Assembly (NCBI GenBank): GCA_963727415.1
Contig: CAVSGF010000002.1
Span: 1,984,001-2,048,000, forward strand
Reading direction: 5' to 3'
DNA length: 64,000 nucleotides
Origin: DASQPR01 sp963727415
GTDB taxonomy: Bacteria; Actinomycetota; Actinomycetes; Mycobacteriales; Micromonosporaceae
The notes beneath the pieces are model-generated. The model was not told where the DNA came from. It made no database searches and was given only the letters and a program-made list of their open reading frames with translations. Shown here one piece after another: positions 18,065 to 28,863 of the stretch (positions are counted from its first letter, which is position 1; every line of letters starts with the position of its first letter). The translations under genes and the position numbers were made by a program.

Positions 18065-18098
18065 GATCCGGGGGCCGGGGCGTGCCGGCCCCCGGATC
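18065..18098. terminator. strong hairpin between convergent ABC exporter and gcvP genes
   Basis: GATCCGGGGGCCGG, a 6-base loop GGCGTG, and CCGGCCCCCGGATC make a perfect 14-base stem. There is no T tract, as is common for actinobacterial terminators. Its place between two converging genes suits a bidirectional terminator. A short direct repeat CAGTCCTGG follows at 18101 and 18120. Confidence 0.75.
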
Positions 18099-18119
18099 GT
18101 CAGTCCTGGCCCCGGACCG

Positions 18120-20971
<2,852 letters not shown>

Positions 20972-21044
20972 TGCGGCGCTCCCAAAGAGGCGGACGATTT
21001 CGCCCTCCCCCTCTGTCGTCGCACGCTCCAGAGCTGCCAGCCCG

Positions 21045-21125
21045 TCGCGGTCCTTTTGCCTGAGAGGTTCCGGGGAGGATTTGCCCCTTCGGCGCCGGCG
21101 GACCGGTCTCTCCCGCGCGGGTTGC
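21045..21125 (-). ncRNA. glycine riboswitch upstream of gcvP
   Basis: On the minus strand the sequence reads GCGGGAGAGACCGG, then GCGCCGAAGGGGCAAATCC, then GGAACCTCTCAGGCAAAAGG, the hallmark elements of a glycine aptamer (GGAGAG, CGCCGAAGGGGCAA and CTCTCAGGCAAAAGGAC). It lies between about 75 and 155 bases upstream of the gcvP start. One full aptamer is visible; I cannot see a clear second copy, so it looks like the singlet type. It should switch gcvP on when glycine is high. Confidence 0.92.
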
Positions 21126-21148
21126 GGCCTGTCCAGGCTACCGCAGCC

Positions 21149-21212
21149 GCACGATCTTGGACGCTGGAGGCGCTATGATAACGGCAGCCTTACCTGATCT
21201 TGCACTTGCAGC
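21149..21212 (+). repeat. dispersed repeat, divergent copy of the ACGATCTTG family
   Basis: Starts GCACGATCTTGGACGCTGGA and continues GGCGCTATGATAACGGCAG, ending near TGATCTTGCACTTGCAG. It shares block order with the elements at 48195-48282, 48540-48616 and 51327-51400 (GATCTTG, GACGCGC(C/T)ATGG, GACGT.AG, then a closing GCACTTG). It lies between the riboswitch promoter side of gcvP and the MerR gene. Confidence 0.5.
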
Positions 21213-21278
21213 CGCGCTGGATCGGCGCCTCCGGGCCTCGCCCGCGCACCCCACGACGGCTGAAGCGGAGCCTGTCTC

Positions 21279-21335
21279 GGTCAAGCGCAGAAGACTTGGT
21301 CAAGCTCAGAAGACTTGGTCAAGCGCAGAAGACGT
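21279..21335 (+). repeat. three tandem 19-base repeats
   Basis: GGTCAAGCGCAGAAGACTT at 21279, with one change at 21298 (GCTCAG), and again at 21317 with an altered end (GACGT). Non-coding, just downstream of the MerR gene stop. No function is visible. Confidence 0.8.
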
Positions 21336-21360
21336 CGGCTGACGCGCCTGGTGCCGGAAG

Positions 21361-21918
21361 TCAGCCGGCCCGGCGACGGGCCCGGCGGGCGGCGAGTTCG
21401 TCGGAGCCACCTACCTCTTGCGCGTTCTCGCCGGCGATAACGGCCGACTCGGCCGGCAACTCGGCCAGCGAGCCTTGGATCTCCTTGAACGCGCCGGAGA
21501 TCGCGATCCCGAATACGCCCTGGCCGCCCTGCAGCAGGTCGACGACCTCTTCCGGCGACCGGCACTCGTAGACGGTGGTGCCGTCGGAGATAAGCGTGAT
21601 CTTGGCCAGATCGTCGGTCCCACGGGACCGCAGCGCCTCGATCGCCCTTCGGATGTTCTGCAGGGAGACGCCGGCGTCGAGCAAGCGCTTGACCACCTTC
21701 AGGACGACCATGTCCCGGAACGAGTACAGGCGCTGGGTGCCGGATCCGGAGGCGTCCCGGACGCTGGGCACCACCAGGCCGGTACGGGCCCAGTAGTCCA
21801 GCTGGCGATAGCTGATCGACACGGCGTGGCACGCCGTGACTCCCCGATATCCGAGGCCGTCCGAGTCCGACAATGCCGGATCCTCGTCGCGGCCGCTGAG
21901 CGAACTCTGCACTGCCAC
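21361..21918 (-). CDS. MerR family regulator (Rv1830-like)
   Basis: 185 residues. The winged-helix MerR domain spans about residues 25-105: GYRGVTACHAVSISYRQLDY, WARTGLV and LYSFRDMVVLKVVKRLLDAG. The C-terminal part has a conserved TLISDGTTVYECRSPEEVVD segment found in the Rv1830 group, in which the regulator sits between the DUF151 nuclease gene and gcvP. No cysteine pattern for metal sensing is apparent. The mycobacterial gene is linked to growth or antibiotic tolerance, but that role is not shown here. Start chosen at ATG 21918; an internal start near DSDGLGY is possible. Confidence 0.85.
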   Translation of the reverse strand: MAVQSSLSGRDEDPALSDSDGLGYRGVTACHAVSISYRQLDYWARTGLVVPSVRDASGSGTQRLYSFRDMVVLKVVKRLLDAGVSLQNIRRAIEALRSRGTDDLAKITLISDGTTVYECRSPEEVVDLLQGGQGVFGIAISGAFKEIQGSLAELPAESAVIAGENAQEVGGSDELAARRARRRAG

Positions 21919-22055
21919 AGGCCTCCCGCCGATCGACCGGTTGGACCCACCCTAGCGCCGCGCGGGGTCGCTACGCGGGCTCGACACGCCGGGGTGATTC
22001 CAGCGCGGCGCGCGGGAAAATGTTCCAAAAACCGGACTTATGCCGACAACAGCGG

Positions 22056-22526
22056 TCAGCCGGCGAAGTCTTCCGGTGTCACCTGTTCGAGGAATTCCCG
22101 GAACTTCTCGACCTCATCCTCTTGCTCGTCGGGTATGACGATGCCGACATCGGTGAGGATCTGCTCGGCGCAGCGGATCGGCGCGCCGACACGCAGTGCC
22201 AGCGCGATCGAATCGCTCGGCCGCGCCGACACCCGGATCCCGTCGTCGCCCAGCAGCAGATCGGCGAAGTAGACGTTGTCCTTCAGCTCCATGATCTCGA
22301 CGGCGCGCAGCGGCGCCTGCAGGGCGGACAGTATGTCGCGCATCAGGTCGTGGGTCAGCGGCCTCGGTGGCTTGACGCCCTGCTGCTCGTAAGCGATCGC
22401 GGTGGCCTCCACCGCGCCGATCCAGATCGGCAGGTAGCGGTCTCCGTCCACCTCTTTAAGCAGCACGATCGGTTGGTTGCTAGGCAACTCCACCCGGACC
22501 CCGACCACGCTGAGCTCGCGCACCAT
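22056..22526 (-). CDS. bifunctional nuclease family protein (DUF151)
   Basis: 156 residues from ATG 22526 (MVRELSVVGVRVELPSNQPI); an upstream in-frame start at 22595 adds 23 atypical residues. The body has the DUF151 order: VVLLKE-like IVLLKEVDGDRYLPIWIG, EATAIAYEQQGVKPPRPLTH, DLM and RPSDSIALALRVGAPI, with an acidic C-terminal tail (PDEQEDEVEKFREFLEQV). The fold has reported DNase/RNase activity in some homologues. In Actinobacteria it is consistently placed between ftsR and an Rv1830-type MerR gene, as here (Rv1829 equivalent). Confidence 0.88.
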   Translation of the reverse strand: MVRELSVVGVRVELPSNQPIVLLKEVDGDRYLPIWIGAVEATAIAYEQQGVKPPRPLTHDLMRDILSALQAPLRAVEIMELKDNVYFADLLLGDDGIRVSARPSDSIALALRVGAPIRCAEQILTDVGIVIPDEQEDEVEKFREFLEQVTPEDFAG

Positions 22527-22655
22527 CGCCTCCGTCTCGGGTCTGCGATCGCCTTGCCCGGCAATCAGCATCGCAGCGATCACCGACTGACGCACCTAGC
22601 CTACGTCACGTGTCCGATCCGCGCCCATGGCCGGTACGCTCCGCCCCCGCCGGGC

Positions 22656-23399
22656 TCAGCGCCCGAAGGTGTCCCGCAATCCGACCCGCACCAGCGCGGC
22701 GTGCAGCCGCTGGGACAGCCGGGACAGCTCGCGCGTCGCCTCGGAAGCCCGCGCTCGCGCCGCCGGCGTCGCCGACCGTGCCAGCGGGGCGATGATCGCG
22801 GCAACCATCCCGACCTCGCGGTCGGCCGCCGCCCGGTACGCCCGGAGATGGCGGGGTCCCAGCCCGTACTCGGCGAAAGCGACCGCCACCTCGGCGATTG
22901 CGACCGCGTCGGCGTCGTACCAGCCGGGGCTGCGAGCCGCGATCAGGCCGGCCTCCTCCAACTCGGCGAGCGCGTCGTCGGCAAGTCCGGTGCGCTCCAG
23001 CAGGGCCGCCCGGTCCCACGGACCGGTACCCGCCGAGGCCGGCTCGACCGCCTCGTCGACCAGTGAGAGCGTTGACCTGGCCAACTCGGGCAGGGGCTCG
23101 CCCCGGTCCATCGCGTCCAGGTGCTCGCGGATCACGCGCAGCGGAAGGTAGTGCTCTCGCTGGGCGGCCAGCACGTACCGCAGGCGGGACACGTCGGCGG
23201 TGGTGTACTTGCGGTATCCGGCCGCGGTGCGAGCCGGATCGACCAGGCCTTCCGCTTCCAGGAACCGCAACTTCGAGATGGTCACGTCGGGGAAGTCGCC
23301 GCGTAGATGCGCGAGTACGTCACCGATGCTCATCAGCGATCCGGCGCCGGAACCGGCACCGGAAGAGGGCGAGGAAGCGGACGGGGCCGGCGCCGTCAC
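22656..23399 (-). CDS. ftsR: MerR-like transcriptional regulator FtsR (Rv1828-like)
   Basis: 247 residues with a Ser/Ala/Gly-rich leader, then MSIGDVLAHLRGDFPDVTIS, KLRFLEAEGLV and GYRKYTTADVSRLRYVLAAQ, the winged-helix DNA-binding part. The long C-terminal region with a second helical domain is typical of FtsR, which in corynebacteria activates ftsZ and in mycobacteria is Rv1828. The ATG overlaps the stop of garA (ATGA, 23396-23399), so the two are co-translated. A first methionine later in the frame (MSIGDV) is an alternative start. Confidence 0.88.
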   Translation of the reverse strand: MTAPAPSASSPSSGAGSGAGSLMSIGDVLAHLRGDFPDVTISKLRFLEAEGLVDPARTAAGYRKYTTADVSRLRYVLAAQREHYLPLRVIREHLDAMDRGEPLPELARSTLSLVDEAVEPASAGTGPWDRAALLERTGLADDALAELEEAGLIAARSPGWYDADAVAIAEVAVAFAEYGLGPRHLRAYRAAADREVGMVAAIIAPLARSATPAARARASEATRELSRLSQRLHAALVRVGLRDTFGR

Positions 23400-23839
23400 G
23401 ACCCCTCGTCCGGCCGCGGGCCCGCGATCAGGACCAGCCGGAACTTGCCAATCTGCACCTCGTCACCGCTGGCGAGGGTAGCTGCCTCGACCCGCTCACG
23501 GTTGACGTACGTTCCATTCAGGCTGCCGACATCACGCACGGTGAAGGTAGAGCCGTCACGATGGAACTCGGCGTGACGACGGGAAACGGTCACGTCGTCA
23601 AGGAAGATGTCGCTGTCCGGATGCCGGCCGCTGGTTGTGACGTCGTGGTCGAGGAGGAACCGGGCGCCGGCGTTCGGACCCCGGCGGACCACCAGCAAGG
23701 CCGTCCCGGGTGGCAGGGATCCCGCGATGCGACCCGGCGCGACCTCGGTCTCGGCAGCCTCGAGGACGTCATCGAGGGCGCCGAGGTTCAGCGTCGACGT
23801 GACGTCGAGTGGGGGGAACTCGTCGTCTGGGCGCGTCAT
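23396..23839 (-). CDS. garA: FHA domain protein GarA/OdhI-type
   Basis: 147 residues from ATG 23839 with AAAGGTGG upstream. The FHA domain is nearly canonical: LPPGTALLVVRRGPNAGARF, LLDHDVTTSGRHPDSDIFLD, VSRRHAEF, DVGSLNGTYVNRE and GDEVQIGKFRLV. In relatives, the unphosphorylated FHA protein inhibits 2-oxoglutarate dehydrogenase and NAD-glutamate dehydrogenase, and phosphorylation of an N-terminal ETTS motif by Ser/Thr kinases turns this off by self-binding. Here the N-terminus has DVTSTLNLG in place of the ETTSVF motif, so a TST threonine is the candidate phosphosite. Located between gcvH and ftsR as in mycobacteria. Confidence 0.92.
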   Translation of the reverse strand: MTRPDDEFPPLDVTSTLNLGALDDVLEAAETEVAPGRIAGSLPPGTALLVVRRGPNAGARFLLDHDVTTSGRHPDSDIFLDDVTVSRRHAEFHRDGSTFTVRDVGSLNGTYVNRERVEAATLASGDEVQIGKFRLVLIAGPRPDEGS

Positions 23840-23946
23840 GAATCCACCTTTAGCCACTCCGGGCCGGCGCCTCCCGCCCGCCGTCAATGTGAGCGAGCCT
23901 AGCCAGGCCCTGATCCCATGGTCAACCTGACTCGCCATCTCTGATG

Positions 23947-24324
23947 CTACTCTGCGGTCAACTGACGGTAACCGTTCGCATCCAAGAGCGCTTCCAGGTC
24001 CGAAGCGTCCGCGGGCTCGATCGTGACGAGCCAGCCGTCACCGTACGGGTCCGAGTTGATCAGCTCCGGCTGGTCGTCGAGCTTGTCGTTGCGTGCCGCG
24101 ATGGTGCCATTGACCGGGGCGTAGATCTCCGAGACCGACTTGGTCGACTCCACCTCGCCCATCGAGTCGCCGGCGGTCACCGCGGTACCCGCGTCGGGTA
24201 GCTGGACGTAGACGATGTCCCCGAGAGCATCCTGTGCGAAATGGGTGATGCCCACCTTGACTGGTGCGGTTCCCGGGGCCACCCACTCGTGGTCGGAGGT
24301 ATAACGCAGGTCGTCGGGGATCAC
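23947..24324 (-). CDS. gcvH: glycine cleavage system H protein
   Basis: 125 residues from a GTG preceded by AAGGAGG. It has DLRYTSDHEWV, GITHFAQDALGDIVYVQLPD, the lipoylation lysine in GEVESTKSVSEIYAPVNG, and an NSDPYGDGWL end. The lipoyl arm shuttles the aminomethyl group between the P, T and L proteins. gcvP is in the same locus, 3 kb downstream; gcvT is not in this window. Confidence 0.95.
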   Translation of the reverse strand: MIPDDLRYTSDHEWVAPGTAPVKVGITHFAQDALGDIVYVQLPDAGTAVTAGDSMGEVESTKSVSEIYAPVNGTIAARNDKLDDQPELINSDPYGDGWLVTIEPADASDLEALLDANGYRQLTAE

Positions 24325-24385
24325 GGTGCCTCCTTGCGATCGCGGTCCCCGAAGGGGACGTCGGTCAGGCCGCTGACCCGGACGG

Positions 24386-25468
24386 TCAGGACGACGGCTG
24401 GGCGTACTTCAAGTCGGTGGCCGGATGCAGTGCGGTGACATGCACCGTCGCCTCCGTCTCGACCTGAACGTTACCGCCGTGCGACTTGGTCGTGTCGATC
24501 GCCCCGCCGGGAATACTGAGCGCGGTTTGCATGGTCTGAGGGTCTCCGATCGCCAGCAGCGTCAGGGTTCCGGGCAGCGACTGCCCGTCGACCACCACAC
24601 CGCTGTCGGTGTCGGCGAAGTACGTTGACGCGACGATACGCACCGCGGTTCCGTCCGATCCCGAGATCTGCATCGCCTCGGCACCGGCTCCGCGCAACTC
24701 CTCGACCATGTCCAGGACGTCCGCGGCGCCGATGTTGTCGGTGCCCGCCGACAGCGCGATGTCCAGGCCCGGGCCTTGCGCGCCGATGGTACCGGCCAGG
24801 ATGCCCAGCTCATCGGCCCGGCGGGCGGCATCGGCGATGGCCGCCTCACGCCCCTGCGCGCCGGACTCCAGTTGCCGCTTGGTGTCTTCGAGATTCGAGA
24901 TGTCGATGCTCAGCCGATCCTTTCGAGCGTCCAGATCGGACAGAATCCGGACCAGGTCCTCAGGCCGGTCGGTGCTCAGTGTCGTCGAGTTGGAATTGGC
25001 CTGCACCTGAGCGATCAACGCAAATCCGAGCAGCCCGACCAGGACCGCGATCAGGGCGCCGGCGGCGGTCAGGCGTGGGCTGGCGATCGACCGGCCCAGC
25101 CGGGCGAAGCCGCGCGTCATCGGCTCCGCCGGGCCGTCGCCGGGGGCCGGTCCGTCAGGGCCGGTCGTGCCGTCACTGTCGGAGGAGCCATCCCCGGCGT
25201 CGGGATCCGTCGCGGCGCCGGGCCGCGGATCGACCGAAACCTCGTCCTCCGGATCGATCCCCGCCGACTCCGCCTGTTCGGCTAGTTCGTCGGGCAGGCC
25301 GGCGGCCGGCACCAGAGGCGGACCCGGCTCGCCCGTCACCTCTCCGGCGGCTTCCGAGGACCGCCCGGAGTCCGTCCGGTCGGCGGGCTCAGCGCCCGGG
25401 CGCTCGGAGGCCACGCCTGGCGACTCGTCATCGCGGCGCCGGCCGTCCTCGTTGTTCATCGTGCCCAT
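24386..25468 (-). CDS. DUF881 family membrane protein (Rv1825-like)
   Basis: 360 residues. The first 130 are a disordered acidic cytoplasmic region rich in Asp, Pro, Ser and Glu. One membrane helix follows (about 138-158, LTAAGALIAVLVGLLGFALI), then a coiled coil (RILSDLDARKDRLSIDISNL) and a globular DUF881 domain with DNIGAADVLDMVEELRGAGA and a GTAVRIVAS segment. The family is an actinobacterial single-pass protein related to YlxW/YlxX of Bacillus, found as a pair around sbp. Recent mycobacterial work ties it to the cell-division region, but I can only assert the family. Starts 44 bases after the sbp gene. Confidence 0.85.
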   Translation of the reverse strand: MGTMNNEDGRRRDDESPGVASERPGAEPADRTDSGRSSEAAGEVTGEPGPPLVPAAGLPDELAEQAESAGIDPEDEVSVDPRPGAATDPDAGDGSSDSDGTTGPDGPAPGDGPAEPMTRGFARLGRSIASPRLTAAGALIAVLVGLLGFALIAQVQANSNSTTLSTDRPEDLVRILSDLDARKDRLSIDISNLEDTKRQLESGAQGREAAIADAARRADELGILAGTIGAQGPGLDIALSAGTDNIGAADVLDMVEELRGAGAEAMQISGSDGTAVRIVASTYFADTDSGVVVDGQSLPGTLTLLAIGDPQTMQTALSIPGGAIDTTKSHGGNVQVETEATVHVTALHPATDLKYAQPSS

Positions 25469-25512
25469 GTCCGGTTCGTCCCCACGGTAGCCGCCCCCAT
25501 CCGCGCTGTCGG

Positions 25513-25848
25513 TCAGGCCCGGAACAGGTGGCGCCGGATCGCCGCCACGTTGCCGAAGATCCGGACGCCGAGCACCACCACCACGCCGGTGGACAGCTGC
25601 CCGCCCACGCCAAGCTTGTCACCCAGATACACGATCAAAGCCGCCACCAGCACGTTCGAGATGAACGAGATGACGAACTGCTTGTCGTCGAAGATGCCAT
25701 CGAGGCGGGCCCGGATGCCGCCGAACACGGCGTCCAGGGCGGCCACCACGGCGATCGGCAGGTACGGCTGGAGCGCCAGCGGCACCGTCGGCTCGAGGAC
25801 CACTCCGAGCACGACGCCGACGATCATCGCGAGCACCGCGAACATCAA
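25513..25848 (-). CDS. sbp: small basic protein, DUF1290 (Sbp, Rv1824-like)
   Basis: 111 residues with three membrane helices: MIVGVVLGVVLEPTVPLALQ at the start, AALDAVFGGIRARLDGIFDD as the conserved loop, then VISFISNVLVAALIVYLGD and VVVVLGVRIFGNVAAIRRHL. Sbp-type proteins always sit between two DUF881 genes in Actinobacteria and near ylm/div genes in Firmicutes. The start overlaps the stop of the upstream DUF881 gene (ATGA at 25845-25848). Confidence 0.9.
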   Translation of the reverse strand: MMFAVLAMIVGVVLGVVLEPTVPLALQPYLPIAVVAALDAVFGGIRARLDGIFDDKQFVISFISNVLVAALIVYLGDKLGVGGQLSTGVVVVLGVRIFGNVAAIRRHLFRA

Positions 25849-26771
25849 CGACCTCCGGTAGTCGAGGGCTTCGGGCTGGCGCTACCCGGCGCTGGGGTGC
25901 TGCCCTTGGCCCGCAGCGGGCGGGCGTACTGAAGCGTGGCATCGGGCGCCGCCGGCACCGTCACGTGCGAGCGTTCGGTCACCGACACCTTCATCCCGTA
26001 CGTATCGTGCAACCGGCGGTACTCGGCCGCGGTGCCGGACGACGAGTAGCGTTCGGCAAGGTCGTCCGGGCCGATGGCGACGACCTCGTACGGCTGGGTC
26101 AACGGCACGAAGTCAACCAGGATAGCGCTACCCGCTATGCGAATCGCAGACGTGGCGGTGAGGCGCTGGCCGTTGATGGCGATCGCCTCGGCCCCGTTGC
26201 GCCACAACTCATTCACGACGATCTGCAGGTCGGTATCCAGGACGCGGCCGTAAAAGTCGTCCGGATTGGTGTCCGTCTTCCCGGTCACCGGATCCGTCGG
26301 CAGCGGGCCGTCCGCGAGCGTCACCACCACGGCGTGCCCGGTCACCGCCTGGACGCCGACCGTCGCCTCCAGGTTGCGCAACGCCTCGGCGTCCGAGGAC
26401 ACCAGAATCGAATCGCGCAGCTTGGTGACCTGCTTGCGCAGGTCGTCGGCCTTCTGCTGCATGTTGGTGGTCTCTTTTTGCCGGTCGATGACGTCCGACG
26501 CCAGGTTCTGCCGCAGCTTGGTGCTCTCCGGCTTGGCCGCGACCGTCTGCTGGTAGGCCACCGACAGCAGCAGACCGGTCGCGATCAGCGCCAGCATGCG
26601 CAGGACGAAGCCGGTCCGGCGCAGCGGCACCCGGCCACCCGACCCGGCCTTGCGCGCCGCGGCATCGGCATACCCGGCATCGAGTGGATTCCGGAACAAC
26701 TCGGTCAGGAAGTCCGGCGCGAACCGGCCGCCGGCCCGGTCCGGATCCGGATTCGACTGCGGCTCAGTCAC
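25845..26771 (-). CDS. DUF881 family membrane protein (Rv1823-like)
   Basis: 308 residues: short cytoplasmic segment, one membrane helix at about residues 56-76 (FVLRMLALIATGLLLSVAYQ), a coiled coil (DRQKETTNMQQKADDLRKQV) and a DUF881 domain (VNELWRNGAEAIAINGQRLT). It pairs with the second DUF881 gene on the other side of sbp. It begins 3 bases after the pgsA-like stop and ends in an ATGA overlap with sbp, so the four genes form one tight operon. Confidence 0.87.
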   Translation of the reverse strand: MTEPQSNPDPDRAGGRFAPDFLTELFRNPLDAGYADAAARKAGSGGRVPLRRTGFVLRMLALIATGLLLSVAYQQTVAAKPESTKLRQNLASDVIDRQKETTNMQQKADDLRKQVTKLRDSILVSSDAEALRNLEATVGVQAVTGHAVVVTLADGPLPTDPVTGKTDTNPDDFYGRVLDTDLQIVVNELWRNGAEAIAINGQRLTATSAIRIAGSAILVDFVPLTQPYEVVAIGPDDLAERYSSSGTAAEYRRLHDTYGMKVSVTERSHVTVPAAPDATLQYARPLRAKGSTPAPGSASPKPSTTGGR

Positions 26772-26774
26772 GGC

Positions 26775-27449
26775 TCATGCCACCGCCGCGCGCGACCGGC
26801 GGGCGGCCCGGACCGCGGCCGCCGCCTGGATCACGTAGAACAGCCCGGCGATCCAATAGAGCACGATGCCCCACCAGGCCAGGGCCCACGCGGTCGCCGA
26901 CCACCAGGCCGAGCCGGTCACCCGCGCCAGCAGCAACATCGGGAAGGCCGCGAGCAGGATGAACGTCGCGGTCTTACCGATGTAATGAACCTGCGGTGGT
27001 CCGTACCCGTTTCGGCGCAGCACCAGCAGGCACACGATCATCATGGCGTCGCGCAGCAGTAGCGCCGCGGTGAACTGCCACGGGACGATGTCGCGGATGG
27101 TGAACGTCACCAGGGTGGCGAGGATGTAGAGACGGTCGGCGAGGGGATCCATCAGCTCGCCGAGACGGCTGACCTGGTTCAGCCTGCGGGCCAGGAAGCC
27201 GTCCACCCAGTCGGTGGTGCCGCCGACAGCGAGGACCACCACTGCGGCGACGTCGGCCTTCGGTCCGAGCAAGAGATAGCAGAAGACCGGAACACCGAGC
27301 AGCCGCAAGAAGCTGATCACATTCGGGATGGTGACGATCGGGCCCAGGCCGCCGGAACTCGCCGCCCCGCTGGGGGCAGCCGTGGCGGATGCGTGCGACG
27401 CCCGATTCACGTGCCGGCCACATCCCTCCTGAACCTTGAATCGCCTCAA
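26775..27449 (-). CDS. CDP-alcohol phosphatidyltransferase (PgsA2-like)
   Basis: About 224 residues with an N-terminal disordered stretch and five or six membrane helices. The catalytic signature D-x2-DG-x2-AR-x8-G-x3-D-x3-D is complete in DWVDGFLARRLNQVSRLGE followed by LMDPLAD. The enzyme class transfers a phosphatidyl group from CDP-diacylglycerol to an alcohol such as glycerol phosphate. Position at the head of the DUF881-sbp-DUF881 operon matches Rv1822 (pgsA2) of mycobacteria, whose exact substrate is unsettled. The start is uncertain; a GTG at about 27411 (VNRASHAS) is an alternative. Confidence 0.85.
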   Translation of the reverse strand: MRRFKVQEGCGRHVNRASHASATAAPSGAASSGGLGPIVTIPNVISFLRLLGVPVFCYLLLGPKADVAAVVVLAVGGTTDWVDGFLARRLNQVSRLGELMDPLADRLYILATLVTFTIRDIVPWQFTAALLLRDAMMIVCLLVLRRNGYGPPQVHYIGKTATFILLAAFPMLLLARVTGSAWWSATAWALAWWGIVLYWIAGLFYVIQAAAAVRAARRSRAAVA

Positions 27450-27672
27450 CTCCGGACCGATCGGAGGCTACCAGGCGAGCCTGACCGCGCTCCGGTAGCC
27501 GGGCACCGGGCGCCCACGTCTTGAACCCGCGAACGCCGCTGGTCGCCCGCGGGCGCCCAGTCAGCCGGCTCGGCGCCCAGCGCAGCCGGACAACTCCTGC
27601 ACCGAAACACTCGCTGCTTGCGCGCCCGACCAGCCTCGTCCGGCTCCTCCGCTGTCGGAGACCCTCACCGGA

Positions 27673-28863
27673 TCAGGCCTCCGACCAGGCGTCCCGCAGC
27701 TTGATCCGGGCGCCGGAACGCATTACCGCGTTGCGATAGATCCGGCCGCTCACCCAGATCAGCAGCGGGATCATCGCGACCGTGCCGGCAACCGCGACCA
27801 GCGCCTGCCACGCCGGCACCCCGCCCATCGCGAGCCGCATCGGCATCAGTGTCGGTGCGAAAGTAGGGATCATGGACAGCACCGCCAGGGCACCGTTGCC
27901 CGGATCGTTCGGGAGGATGGACACGCCCAGCACGTACCCGACGATGACGAACATCAGCACCGGCGCGACCACCCCGGCGACATCCTCTTGCCGTGAGACC
28001 AGCGCCGCGACCGCGGCGAACGCCAGCGCGTAGGCGAGGAAGCCGATCAGGAACCACAACACCAGCCAGGCGACCGTCCCGGCCGCGGCCGACGCCGACA
28101 CGTGGAGGGCGCCGGTGGCCAGCCCGATGGCGATACCTGATCCGCCGATGACGATCATCTGGATCAGCCCGACGGTGCCGATGCCGGCCACCTTGCCGGC
28201 CATCAGCTGCCACGGCCGGACCGCGGCCAGCAGCAACTCGACGACGCGGCTGGACTTCTCCTCGACAACGCCCTGCGCCACCGCCTGGCCATTGAGCATC
28301 AGCGACATATAGATCAGGATGCCGGCGATGATCCCGATCACCAGGTTCCCGGTCTTGTACTTGTGCGGCGGAGTGATGGCGTCGATGGTCACGTTCGCGG
28401 AGGCGATCGCCGTTCCCACCTGCTGCGGATTCCCGCCCAGGGCCATCACCTGCTGCCGCAGGGCCAGGTTGCTGGCCAGCAAGTGCAGCGCGTTGCCCAG
28501 TTTCGGATCGAGCTTCTTGTGCACGATCACGTGCACGTCCTGGCCATCACCGACCAGAAGCGCGGACATCTGGCCGCCGGCGACCTGGCCCCGCCCGGTC
28601 GCCTCGTCGACGATCCGCGTGGTCACCTTGAGGTCCAGTGCCTGCGCGCTGGACCTCAAGGGGACCGCCAGCGTGGACGCCGACGGAGTCAGGCCGACCG
28701 AGTAGGTCTTGCCGCCACCTCCGATCAGCGAAACCAGGATCGCGAGCGCGGCGAGCACCACGACGGTGGCGATCGTGGTGACGATGAACGCCCGGTTACG
28801 CAGCCTGGTCGTGATCTCGCGGCGGGCTACCAGCCACACCACGACGAGCGGGTTCGGGTTCAT
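27673..28863 (-). CDS. ABC-2 type transporter permease (NatB-like)
   Basis: 396 residues from the ATG in the ATGA overlap with the ATPase stop. It has an N-terminal cytoplasmic helix (LVARREITTRLRNRAFIVTT), one membrane helix, a large extracellular domain and five or six C-terminal helices with the ABC-2 family VEEKSSRVVELLLAAVRPWQ segment. The layout is that of NatB/YhaP-type permeases, which extrude sodium, peptides or unknown substrates. An upstream in-frame extension (to 29118) is a shadow of the ATPase gene. Confidence 0.87.
   Translation of the reverse strand: MNPNPLVVVWLVARREITTRLRNRAFIVTTIATVVVLAALAILVSLIGGGGKTYSVGLTPSASTLAVPLRSSAQALDLKVTTRIVDEATGRGQVAGGQMSALLVGDGQDVHVIVHKKLDPKLGNALHLLASNLALRQQVMALGGNPQQVGTAIASANVTIDAITPPHKYKTGNLVIGIIAGILIYMSLMLNGQAVAQGVVEEKSSRVVELLLAAVRPWQLMAGKVAGIGTVGLIQMIVIGGSGIAIGLATGALHVSASAAAGTVAWLVLWFLIGFLAYALAFAAVAALVSRQEDVAGVVAPVLMFVIVGYVLGVSILPNDPGNGALAVLSMIPTFAPTLMPMRLAMGGVPAWQALVAVAGTVAMIPLLIWVSGRIYRNAVMRSGARIKLRDAWSEA

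Noticed and set aside
24625..25932. 435-residue plus-strand open frame rich in Arg and Pro
   Set aside because: Antisense to DUF881 and sbp genes, which have clear family motifs.
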